The translations under genes were made by a program, and so were the position numbers. A stretch of 20,044 nt of DNA from MED660 sp002691025 (lineage in GTDB: Bacteria; Myxococcota_A; UBA9160; UBA4427), in contig NHDZ02000159.1 of NCBI GenBank assembly GCA_002170485.2, positions 1 to 20,044 on the forward strand, written 5' to 3'. Shown in pieces: positions 7,541 to 15,013 of the stretch (positions within the stretch are counted from its first letter, which is position 1; every line of letters begins with the position of its first letter). Below the pieces are notes generated by a model, which worked only from the letters and a program-made list of their open reading frames with translations, searched no databases and had not been told where the DNA came from.

Positions 7541-8524
7541 TCAGGACGAACTCCGATCCGAAGGCTCGCCGTTCCACCCCGCCAGCCCCTCCGATGCCGG
7601 CCGACCCCGCAGCTGCCAACCCAGCAGTCGCCACCGAGCCTTCACTCGCACACGAGCCCGACCCGAAAAAGCCGCCACCGGCAACTCGAAAAGGCCCGAA
7701 AGGACACCCCGGACGATACGGAGGAATAGCACGATCCGAGCCGAGCTTTCGCTGCGGTTTTTACGCAGGAATAGATCCAACGAGCGCTGGAATTCGATCC
7801 GCGTCCGAGCCGGCTCGCGGCGCTTGCTGCTCTCGCCGAGCAGATGGAGAGCCGGCGCATGGGGCACGAGAAGCACCTGCCATCCGTTTTCCCGCGCCTG
7901 CCAACACCAGTCGGTTTCCTCCAGGAAGAAGAAGTAGTCCTCAGGGAGCGGGCCGACGTCGTCGATCATGGCCCGGCGTACAAAAAGCACGGCGCCCCGC
8001 AGTGCCTCGACGGGAAGAAAACGAGGGCCCGCCAGGGCTCCAGATCGCTCGCGTGTAGAGTGGCCGATCTCTCGCAGGAAACGAGGAAGGAGTTCGTCCC
8101 ACACTCCGGGAAAAGAATGAACAGAGCGCTGGACCCGGCCGTCCGGATGAAGAAGCCTCGGCCCTGCAATGCCGGCTTGCTCGCATGAGGACAACGCGTC
8201 CATGCAGGCTTCGAGGGTGGCGGCACCGACAAAAGCGTCACTGTTGAGCAGGAGGATGATACGCCCACTGGCCTTTTGCAATCCGGTATTCATCCCCGCC
8301 GCAAACCCCAGGTTGGCTTGATTTTCCTGGAGTGCGATCTCAGGAAAACGCACACGGAGCTCGGCTGGAGTTCCGTCGGTGGAACCGTTGTCCACGACAA
8401 TCACTTCGCTCGACCAATCGCGACGACGGCGCACATCACGAAGCGCCACCTGGAGTTGAGTCAGACAAGCCAGGGTCAGGCTTCGGGTATTCCAGGTCAG
8501 GACAACCACCGAAAGGTCCGTCAT
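7541..8524 (-). CDS. Family 2 glycosyltransferase, WbbL/rhamnosyltransferase-like
   Basis: A 327-residue GT2 enzyme, probably transferring a sugar to the LPS core or O-antigen. The N-terminal fold shows LSVVVLTWN (4-12), VIVVDNGSTDGT (41-52), NLGFAAGMN (71-79) and the metal-binding LLLNSDA (91-97). Further on are LRGAVLFVRR (175-184) and the acceptor-side DYFFFLEETDWCWQARE (196-212), both typical of the WbbL-like group. The C-terminal third is rich in arginine with a short hydrophobic segment and may contact the membrane. The ATG overlaps the waaF stop by four bases. Sugar and acceptor cannot be inferred. It is likely part of the same transcript as waaC-waaF. Confidence 0.85.
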   Translation of the reverse strand: MTDLSVVVLTWNTRSLTLACLTQLQVALRDVRRRRDWSSEVIVVDNGSTDGTPAELRVRFPEIALQENQANLGFAAGMNTGLQKASGRIILLLNSDAFVGAATLEACMDALSSCEQAGIAGPRLLHPDGRVQRSVHSFPGVWDELLPRFLREIGHSTRERSGALAGPRFLPVEALRGAVLFVRRAMIDDVGPLPEDYFFFLEETDWCWQARENGWQVLLVPHAPALHLLGESSKRREPARTRIEFQRSLDLFLRKNRSESSARIVLFLRIVRGVLSGLFELPVAAFSGRARVRVKARWRLLGWQLRGRPASEGLAGWNGEPSDRSSS

Positions 8525-9597
8525 GGGAGTCGGGGCTCCGCTTCGGTTTGTCGTTGCATCAGCAGTGTCTCAAGAGCCACCTTGGAAACAGACGCCGGGG
8601 GAATCCCGGAAAGGCACGGATGTCCCGCCAAGGGACATACTCTCTTGTAACAAGGGCGACACTCCAGACTGCGTTCGAAGACCTCGACGGCCTCCAGGTT
8701 CAGAGGCGTCTTTTCGGGGGTCGTGGAACCAAAGAAGATCAGACTCGGAATCCCGAAGGCAGCGGCGATATGGCGACAACCGGCATCATTGGCCACCAAC
8801 AACCGGGACTTCCCGATCACGATCTTGAGTCCGGACAGATCCAGCCGCCCCCCCAGATCCAGGGCCGGAGACCGCATGGCACTCCTCACCGCCTCTGTCA
8901 GTGGAGACTCTTCCGCCGTCCCCACCAGAAGTACGCGTGCCCCCGCCCCCGCCAAGGCATCACCCACTTCAGCGAAGTGGGACGTCGGCCATCGCTTGGA
9001 AGAGCCATAACTGGCCCCCGGTGCCAACACGACCCAGGGCGCGTCGTCCATCGAAAATCCCATGCCCTCGAAAAGCCGTGCGAGCTCGGGATGATCCTCA
9101 TGCGCCGTCGGCAGGGAAAGCGCGGTGCCCAGATCAGGACATCCAAGAGAACGCATCAAACCCAATACGTGCTCTTCCCGGGCGACCCAACGCTGATCCT
9201 GCTGTCGGGCGAGAGGCTCCACCGCTTCGTCCAGCAGCCAGCCACGACCGGGGTGGGTGTATCCGACGATGGTCCGTACGCCTGCCCACTTCATGAAAAG
9301 CGCCGAGGAGAAGGAATCCGGCAGACAGATTCCAAGATCGAAACGCTGCGAGGCCCGCCACCGCCGAGCCTCTGACATCAGGGCCAGACCACCCCGGTGA
9401 TACGATTGGAGGGTTCTGATCTCGTCCACATCGGGCGATCCCTCAAGCAGGCCCTCCAGACCGGGTCGGACCTGAAGGGTGATGCGGGCTTTCGGAAAAC
9501 CGGCCCGCAAGGATCTCAATCCCGGCGTCGCCATGACCAGATCTCCCAGCCAATTGGGTCCTCGCACGAGAATCTCGGAGATCGCGTCTTCACTCAT
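8521..9597 (-). CDS. waaF: ADP-heptose:LPS heptosyltransferase II (GT9)
   Basis: A 358-residue GT9 enzyme predicted to add the second heptose to the LPS inner core. N-terminal acceptor-domain motif LVRGPNWLGDLVMATPGL (10-27); ADP-heptose domain motifs LAPGASYGSSKRWP (191-204), VANDAGCRHIAAAFGIP (268-284) and FFGSTTPEKTPL (288-299). The Cys-rich C-terminal stretch CRPCYKRVCPLAGHPC (313-328) is characteristic of WaaF rather than WaaC. The ATG at 9597 overlaps the waaC stop (ATGA) and starts the protein close to the first beta strand; the frame is open 18 codons further up without family resemblance. Downstream it overlaps the GT2 gene by four bases. Confidence 0.93.
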   Translation of the reverse strand: MSEDAISEILVRGPNWLGDLVMATPGLRSLRAGFPKARITLQVRPGLEGLLEGSPDVDEIRTLQSYHRGGLALMSEARRWRASQRFDLGICLPDSFSSALFMKWAGVRTIVGYTHPGRGWLLDEAVEPLARQQDQRWVAREEHVLGLMRSLGCPDLGTALSLPTAHEDHPELARLFEGMGFSMDDAPWVVLAPGASYGSSKRWPTSHFAEVGDALAGAGARVLLVGTAEESPLTEAVRSAMRSPALDLGGRLDLSGLKIVIGKSRLLVANDAGCRHIAAAFGIPSLIFFGSTTPEKTPLNLEAVEVFERSLECRPCYKRVCPLAGHPCLSGIPPASVSKVALETLLMQRQTEAEPRLP

Positions 9598-10667
9598 GAG
9601 AGAGCCTCGCCCACCGACTGGGACCCGGACTGCTCGTTGACATCCTTCCACAGAATCTGGAGTTCCTGCCAGACAAGATCGACACTGAGCGGATCCATAC
9701 AGTCCATCGAGTCAGATCTGCGACGATGAGGGCCGGATCCAGGTGGCACATACGCACGGCGCCAGAGGGTACCCGAATAGGGTTCGTTGTGGACGGGGTC
9801 CGTCGGACCCAGAAGCTGGAGAACCGGCGTCCCCAACAAAGACGCCATGTGAAGCGGACCGGTGTCGGCTCCGACGAAGACGCCACCCAAAGAGAGAAGC
9901 GCAGCCAGATCAGCCAGGGACCCGGTGGTCGGGCCCGTGACCGCGGCCCCCTCGGAGGCCTCCACGATTTCCTTCTGCAAAGCGCGCTCCGGCGCCAAAG
10001 GTCCCGACAAGACAAGGCATGCCCTGCCCGTGGTCTCTCTTGATCGAATGGCCAGTGCCGCAAAACGCTCGGGGGCCCAACGCTTGTGAGCGGCCGCCTC
10101 GCTTGTTCCGGGGTGAAGCAGGGTCGGCCGTTGCACCGAACCCAATGCGGACCGCATTCGTGACAAAGCCCGATCGGGCACCTTCATGATCGGGCCCGGC
10201 GGATCCACCCAGAGGCCCAACCCCTCCACCAGCCCCCGGTTCCGTTCGAAACGGCTGCAGTAGGGCCTGGGCAAAGGCACTCGGTGATGACTGAAGAGCC
10301 AGGAAAACTCCCTCGCCTGCGGCGACTCATACCCGACACGAAATTCCGAGCCGCTGAGTCCGGAAAGGAATCCACTCTTGAAAAGACCGTGAAAATCCAA
10401 CACGCAGTCGAAGTCCTGAGCCCTCAGCTGCCTTCTCAACCGAAGCAGAGAGCCCGCAAAAGCACCGAGCCGGCCGCGACGGAAACTCTGGGAAATCTCC
10501 TCCCGGGGAAAGATCAGCACCTCATCGACGGCCGGACAGAGCTCCACCGCCCCCGCAGAACCCGCCTCCACCAGCCATGAAATCCGGGCCTGGGGTTGGC
10601 TCGCACGAAGAGCACAGACCGCAGGAAACGTACGGACGACATCACCCATTGCGCCCAGTCGGATCAC
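9594..10667 (-). CDS. waaC: ADP-heptose:LPS heptosyltransferase I-like (GT9)
   Basis: A GT9 heptosyltransferase predicted to add the first heptose to Kdo. Motifs: RLGAMGDVVRTFPAV (3-17), FDCVLDFHGLFKSG (86-99), LLHPGTSEAAAHKRW (183-197), FVGADTGPLHMASLLGTP (264-281) and LLGPTDPVHNEPY (285-297). The last two are WaaC-like, and the WaaF Cys cluster is absent. The first usable start is the GTG at 10667, but it falls inside the first beta strand: the preceding in-frame codons encode RRIL, which the family normally includes. The frame stays open another 34 codons to an AGGAGGT-like site without any ATG, GTG or TTG, so the true 5' end is uncertain. First gene of the leftward core operon, divergent from lptF. 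Confidence 0.88.
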   Translation of the reverse strand: MIRLGAMGDVVRTFPAVCALRASQPQARISWLVEAGSAGAVELCPAVDEVLIFPREEISQSFRRGRLGAFAGSLLRLRRQLRAQDFDCVLDFHGLFKSGFLSGLSGSEFRVGYESPQAREFSWLFSHHRVPLPRPYCSRFERNRGLVEGLGLWVDPPGPIMKVPDRALSRMRSALGSVQRPTLLHPGTSEAAAHKRWAPERFAALAIRSRETTGRACLVLSGPLAPERALQKEIVEASEGAAVTGPTTGSLADLAALLSLGGVFVGADTGPLHMASLLGTPVLQLLGPTDPVHNEPYSGTLWRRAYVPPGSGPHRRRSDSMDCMDPLSVDLVWQELQILWKDVNEQSGSQSVGEALS

Positions 10668-10780
10668 AAGAATCCGGCGGGCAGAAAGAGAGTCGGTTCG
10701 AGCATGCAGGCGAGATGAAATGGCGAGCCTCTTGAGGGGTTGGAGGCGCAGATTGAGCGGGAGGGATATTCTACCTCCGC
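10668..10780. promoter_or_regulatory. Divergent intergenic region between waaC and lptF
   Basis: This 113-base gap must hold start signals for both transcripts. On the plus strand TATTCT (10767-10772) lies 8 bases before the lptF ATG; no convincing -35 and no Shine-Dalgarno precede it, which would suit a leaderless mRNA. On the minus strand the same bases read TAGAAT (10768-10773 region, rc ATTCTA), with a poor TTCGCG 17 bases upstream. A perfect palindrome CCGCATGCGG (10777-10786) covers the lptF start codon. GGAGGT on the minus strand (10773-10778) is discussed in the findings. Confidence 0.4.
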
Positions 10781-11917
10781 ATGCGGCTTTCGCGAATTCT
10801 GATGCGCCAGATCGTCATTGAGACAAGCACCTATACGGTTCTTGCCTTCACCGCCGTGGTCCTGACCCTCCTGGGCCAGAATCTGATCCGGCGTATGGAC
10901 GCACTGACTACCATCGGGCTGACTTCAGCCGACCTTCTCGTGGTGGTGGGCAGTCTCGTGGTGATGCTCACCCCGTACGCAGTTCCCATTGCCTTTCTCT
11001 TCGGCTGCCTGGTCTGCCTGCGTCGAATGGCCGCCGACGGCGAAATCCTGGCTATGCGCACAAACGGGATGGGATCCACCACCCTCCTGATCCCCACCAT
11101 CGCACTCGGTCTGATCATCAGTCTCTTGTGCGGGTACCTCATGCTCTTCGCCGAGTTCGATTCTCGCCGTCAACTGGTCACCGTATTCAAACAAGCGGCC
11201 ATCCGAGGGGGCGGGCTGGAAGCCGGCGCTTTCCGGAACCTGGGTCATAAAATCGTCTATGTCGATGACCACAACCGGGAAGGCGAGCTCGAAGGCGTCA
11301 TGATTGTGGACTACTCGAACCCCGAGATGCTCATTCGCGTCTTCGCGGAAACCGGGATCGTCTCTTTCGACGACTCCACACAGCTCCTCCATTTCGAACT
11401 CCGAAATGGAGACGTCCAATTGCAACAGGCTGGCCAAGGCCGGGATAAATTCCGACGTCTGGCCTTTGAGGACTTTGACTTCCCCTACGACATCTCCCAC
11501 CTGCTGGGAAGCGCCTTCGCACCCAATCGCCCACGTCAGATGAGCCTCGAAGAACTTGCGAATGTGATCGAGTTGGCCAAGAGGGAAAAGCTGGAAGATA
11601 TCCATACCCTGCACGAAAACGATCCGTCCGAGTACGCCATCGAAAGGCAGAGGCGCTTCACACTCCCGCTGGTCCCTCTCCTCTTCGCCTTGATTGCCGT
11701 CCCGCTCGGCCAGAGGGTTTCCCGCGGAGGTCGAGCCTGGGGGGTCGTACTCTGCATTGCCGTCGTGGCCGTCTATTACGTGACGGTGATCGGCTCGGAA
11801 TCCCTGGTACGAGCCGATTTCCTTCCCGCCCAGATCGCGCTCTGGATACCCAATGGGCTCCTGGCGACCCTGGCGACCGTCATGATCATCCGTGACGAAA
11901 CGGCCGCGCCTCAATGA
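10781..11917 (+). CDS. lptF: LPS export system permease LptF/LptG family (YjgP/YjgQ)
   Basis: A 378-residue inner-membrane protein of the LptF/LptG family, which with LptB forms the ABC exporter that extracts LPS for transport to the outer membrane. Three N-terminal membrane segments (about 17-36, 47-76, 100-123) include the typical LTPYAVPIAFLFG and the coupling-helix region RRMAADGEILAMRTNGMG (81-98). A periplasmic beta-jellyroll domain covers about 125-275, and three C-terminal membrane segments follow (about 298-317, 325-345, 350-372). Length is typical. LptF and LptG are hard to tell apart by eye; the symbol is the better guess. The usual partner permease is not next to it: the downstream gene, overlapping by ATGA, is a Kdo kinase-like gene. 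No ribosome site is visible. Confidence 0.9.
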   Translation: MRLSRILMRQIVIETSTYTVLAFTAVVLTLLGQNLIRRMDALTTIGLTSADLLVVVGSLVVMLTPYAVPIAFLFGCLVCLRRMAADGEILAMRTNGMGSTTLLIPTIALGLIISLLCGYLMLFAEFDSRRQLVTVFKQAAIRGGGLEAGAFRNLGHKIVYVDDHNREGELEGVMIVDYSNPEMLIRVFAETGIVSFDDSTQLLHFELRNGDVQLQQAGQGRDKFRRLAFEDFDFPYDISHLLGSAFAPNRPRQMSLEELANVIELAKREKLEDIHTLHENDPSEYAIERQRRFTLPLVPLLFALIAVPLGQRVSRGGRAWGVVLCIAVVAVYYVTVIGSESLVRADFLPAQIALWIPNGLLATLATVMIIRDETAAPQ

Positions 11918-12693
11918 CGATGCCCTCCTCTTTCCGCTCCGGCCGAAGCAAGAATGCATGGTGGATGGTGAATCACGAATTCGAGACCGCCCTTGAGGCG
12001 CTTGGCCTGAATCAACAGGAAACCCTTGAGCGCTGGATTGACTACGGCCAGGAAGCAACGCGAGCCAGCACGGGGCGAGGGCGGACACAACTCCTTGAAC
12101 TGCCCGGTCGGGAGGAGAATCTGATCCTGCGCCGCACCCTCCACGGGGGAGTCCTGGGCCCTCTTTGGCGAGGGTACCTCGGAAGCTTCAAGCGAATCCA
12201 ACGAGAGCTTGAAGTGACCTCTTCCCTTCAAAACGCGGGCGCGGCTGTACCCTGCCCTGCCCTCGGCATCGCGATTGCCTCCGGCCCGCTTTGGCGTGCG
12301 AGCATGGCCACGGTCTACATCCCGGCCACGGTAACGGCTCTCGACTTTCTCTCCGAAGCTCAAGGCGATGCCAAACGGATGCACCCCATGGCCTCGGCCG
12401 TTGGAGAGGCTCTGGGATACTTCCACGGTTGTGGAGGCCGGCATGCCGATCTCCACGCCGGAAACATCCTTGTGCGCGAAGAAGAAGAGCAGGCTCGAGC
12501 CTGGATCATCGATCTCGACAAAGCCGAATTCGATGGCTCACGAGGCGCAAGGCGACCGGCTGAACTGAAAAGACTGGCCCACTCCCTTGAGAAGAGGAAC
12601 CGACTGGCCTCCGTGGACCGCGAAATCCGATCCTGCTTCCGAAACGCCTACGAAACGGGTCTCGAAGCCGGACTGGATCAAACGTCGCGCTAG
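11914..12693 (+). CDS. Lipopolysaccharide kinase, KdkA/WaaP-like (predicted Kdo kinase)
   Basis: A 259-residue protein with a protein-kinase-like fold of the KdkA/WaaP/InaA group, which phosphorylates Kdo or heptose of the LPS core at the inner membrane. The glycine-containing N-lobe segment LRRTLHGGVLGPLWRGYLGSFKR (72-94) corresponds to the RRGG...RY region of KdkA. The catalytic loop is HADLHAGNIL (177-186) and the metal-binding motif is IIDLDKAEF (198-206). The start ATG overlaps lptF (ATGA); a second ATG two codons later (11920) is possible. Its stop overlaps the lpxK stop on the other strand (CTAG). Position among Kdo and core genes favours a Kdo kinase over a heptose kinase, but the exact substrate is inference. 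Confidence 0.8.
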   Translation: MTMPSSFRSGRSKNAWWMVNHEFETALEALGLNQQETLERWIDYGQEATRASTGRGRTQLLELPGREENLILRRTLHGGVLGPLWRGYLGSFKRIQRELEVTSSLQNAGAAVPCPALGIAIASGPLWRASMATVYIPATVTALDFLSEAQGDAKRMHPMASAVGEALGYFHGCGGRHADLHAGNILVREEEEQARAWIIDLDKAEFDGSRGARRPAELKRLAHSLEKRNRLASVDREIRSCFRNAYETGLEAGLDQTSR

Positions 12694-13763
12694 CGCGTCT
12701 CCGAAGAGATTCGCGCGCGAACGGATTCGGAGAGCCAGTGTGCAAAATCGGATTCGGAATCAATCTCGATCTCAAGAACCCAGACCTCGGAATCTGCCAG
12801 CCAGGCTGGATCCAGCTTGACCGCATCCTTCTCCGTCACGATCCAAAGCGGCGCCGCGTCCGAAAGGCCCTCTACATCGGCGGGCTCGTATCGGTGGTGG
12901 TCGGCCAGAAAGCGTCGGGCGACGACACTGGCCCCCAGACCGGAAACCATCGAATCAAAAGAAGCGGGATAGGCTACTCCGCACAAAAGCCCCACCGAAC
13001 GCCCCGCCAGACGGTCCACGGGGATCGACTCCCTGGTGGACAACGACCGCAGACACGAAACACGGCGCGATGCTTCAAACCACTTCGCATCCGAAGCATG
13101 AGCCCGAACACGGGCCTGATCCGCTTCTGGCAAAGGGCCATCCATCACCATCACCGCATCCGCCCGAGCAAGGCCGCTCAACCGTTCGCGCAAAGGGCCA
13201 CGCGGAAGAACGTGGCCGTTACCCAGCCCCATTCCCCCGTCCAGGGTCACGATTTCCAGGTCACGGCACAGCCTGTGATGAGCGAGGCCGTCATCCAGCA
13301 CGAGAATCTCCGTGCCGAACTCTTCCATGGCCCGCAGGCCCGCCAGGCCACGGTCCCGAGCCACCAGGACGGGCACGCCCGGCGCATGGGCCGCGAGAAC
13401 ACGGGGCTCATCCCCGGAAACCTCCGACGAAACCAGGAGTCTTCGACCATCTGAAACCACATGGACGCCTGCGTCTCGGGCAGCCCCGTACCCACGACTG
13501 GCCAAAGCCACCCGATACCCATCGGCCTGAAGAAGACAAGCGACTTGCGCCGCAACAGGGGTCTTTCCTGTCCCCCCCACCATGGGACTCCCCACGCTCA
13601 CCACGCCGCAGCCAAGCCTGCGGCCCTTTCGACTTCCCGCGTAAGCCAGGGCGTGCAAGGCAGCGCCCGCTCCATAGACCCAGGAGGCCGCCTGGAGCGG
13701 AGCCAGTGCCCAGGACATGGCCAGCCCCGGCGAGCGACGATGAAAGAAGCCCGGTGTCTTCAC
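12690..13763 (-). CDS. lpxK: Tetraacyldisaccharide 4'-kinase (lipid A 4'-kinase)
   Basis: A membrane-associated P-loop kinase of 357 residues that phosphorylates the 4' position of the tetraacyl-disaccharide to give lipid IVA. An N-terminal hydrophobic/amphipathic stretch (about 16-42) matches the membrane anchor of the family. Walker A is VGGTGKTP (62-69), preceded by VVSVGSP. Then come LASRGYG (87-93), SGDEP (116-120), ARDR (135-138), VLDDGLAHHRLCRDLEIVTLD (155-175) and LPRGPLRE (186-193). The start is GTG, sharing GTGA with the waaA stop, and AGGGA lies about 8 bases upstream. It is the last gene of operon A; its TAG overlaps the convergent kinase stop. Confidence 0.96.
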   Translation of the reverse strand: MKTPGFFHRRSPGLAMSWALAPLQAASWVYGAGAALHALAYAGSRKGRRLGCGVVSVGSPMVGGTGKTPVAAQVACLLQADGYRVALASRGYGAARDAGVHVVSDGRRLLVSSEVSGDEPRVLAAHAPGVPVLVARDRGLAGLRAMEEFGTEILVLDDGLAHHRLCRDLEIVTLDGGMGLGNGHVLPRGPLRERLSGLARADAVMVMDGPLPEADQARVRAHASDAKWFEASRRVSCLRSLSTRESIPVDRLAGRSVGLLCGVAYPASFDSMVSGLGASVVARRFLADHHRYEPADVEGLSDAAPLWIVTEKDAVKLDPAWLADSEVWVLEIEIDSESDFAHWLSESVRARISSETR

Positions 13764-15013
13764 GGAGTCTTCCCTTCCAGCAAAGACGAAAGCAAGGAAA
13801 GGCTCCGCTCAAGACTGCCCCTATGAGCCTCGATCATCCGAAGGCCGGCTTCGGCCGCGGGACTCGGCCCCTTTTGCCCCAGGGCTTCCACCGCCCAGGT
13901 AGCGAGCGACTGTCCATCATGAACCCGCTGACCCGCTCCGCTGCTCTCGAGCAATTCTGCGCTCTGTCGGACATTCTCGATGGAAGGTCCAAAAGAAACA
14001 GGCACGCCGTATTGCACTGGCTCAAGCAGATTGTGTCCGCCCTTCGCAATGAGCGTCCCCCCGACAAACGCGGCTTTCGCTCGGGCATAGCAGTGGGACA
14101 ATTCTCCGAGGGTATCCAGGACCAGGACCTCTCCCGGCAACAAAGGGGAGGTTCCGGCATGACTCCTTCTCTTGGGCGTTCGACCCGCGCGCCGGACACT
14201 CTCGAGCATGGAGTCAACCCGATCCATGTGGCGGGGCGCAAGCACGAGCCCCACCTCAAGGCCCGCTTTCCCAGAGGCGTCCAACACATTCAGGACAGCC
14301 TCTTCTTCGCCCGAATGAATACTGCCCGCCACAAACAACGCACACTCGCCCAACATCACTTCGAGGTCCGGGTTCGCAGGAAGTGGTCCGCTCAGCGGCT
14401 CGAGCTTGAGATCTCCGGTCACTTCAACGCAATCCGGGCGCGCGCCAAGAGCCACGAAGCGTTCCGCATCTACTTGCGACCGCGCTCCGATCCGGTCGAT
14501 CTGCGCGAGGCGACGCGCCCAGAACGGACGAATCTTCCTGTAGTTTTCAAAACTCCCATCGGACAGACGACCCGATACCACCGCGATCGGAACCTCATGG
14601 CGCGAACAGCCCGAAATCAAGAAGGGCCAGAGTTCGGTCTCCATCAGGACCAGGGCAACCGGGTCCAGTGTGGACACGACCCGATCCACCAGCCAGGGAT
14701 GATCCAGCGGGGCCAGCGAACAATCCACACCGCCGACCAACTCCCTGAAGCGACGACAACCGGTGGGCGTAAAAAGGGACGCCGTCACCGGAAAGCCCAT
14801 TTCCATGAGACCCGGATGGAGGCGAGCCATGAGGGCCGCCTCTCCCACACTGGCTCCATGGAGCCAGACTGCGCCCGTGGCGCTCTGGGTGCGTGAGCCC
14901 AACCTTTCAAGCAGACCTTCTCGCCAATCCGGTCGCACCGCCAGAGCCAATCCGCCCACCGGAAGAGCCAAGGCACCCAGAAGAGCGGCCCCACTATGCC
15001 GAAGCAGATTCAA
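13760..15013 (-). CDS. waaA: Kdo transferase
   Basis: A 417-residue membrane-anchored GT30 enzyme that transfers Kdo from CMP-Kdo to lipid IVA. An N-terminal hydrophobic segment (about 8-26) is followed by VWLHGASVGEAA (49-60), TASLFTPTGCRRF (77-89), LVLMETELWPF (121-131), FVALGA, VTGDLKLEP, AGSIHSGEEEAVL, LDTLGELSHCYARAKAAFVGG and GGHNLLEPVQYGVPVSFGP, all standard family motifs. The TTG at 15013 is chosen as start because a near-perfect GGAGGA lies 5 bases before it and the protein then begins like E. coli KdtA. ATG at 15040 or an earlier start at 15100 would add 9 or 29 residues but have weaker sites. Overlaps lpxB by 20 bases. How many Kdo residues it adds is unknown. Confidence 0.95.
   Translation of the reverse strand: MNLLRHSGAALLGALALPVGGLALAVRPDWREGLLERLGSRTQSATGAVWLHGASVGEAALMARLHPGLMEMGFPVTASLFTPTGCRRFRELVGGVDCSLAPLDHPWLVDRVVSTLDPVALVLMETELWPFLISGCSRHEVPIAVVSGRLSDGSFENYRKIRPFWARRLAQIDRIGARSQVDAERFVALGARPDCVEVTGDLKLEPLSGPLPANPDLEVMLGECALFVAGSIHSGEEEAVLNVLDASGKAGLEVGLVLAPRHMDRVDSMLESVRRAGRTPKRRSHAGTSPLLPGEVLVLDTLGELSHCYARAKAAFVGGTLIAKGGHNLLEPVQYGVPVSFGPSIENVRQSAELLESSGAGQRVHDGQSLATWAVEALGQKGPSPAAEAGLRMIEAHRGSLERSLSLLSSLLEGKTP

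Noticed and set aside
10925..12088. 387-codon minus-strand open frame opposite lptF
   Set aside because: The plus strand encodes a typical six-segment LptF/LptG protein; the antisense product is low-complexity and unlike any family.
13070..14896. 608-codon open frame on the plus strand opposite lpxK and waaA
   Set aside because: It is antisense to two genes with complete family motifs; its translation is rich in Pro, Arg and His with no recognisable domain, as expected for the shadow frame of GC-rich genes.
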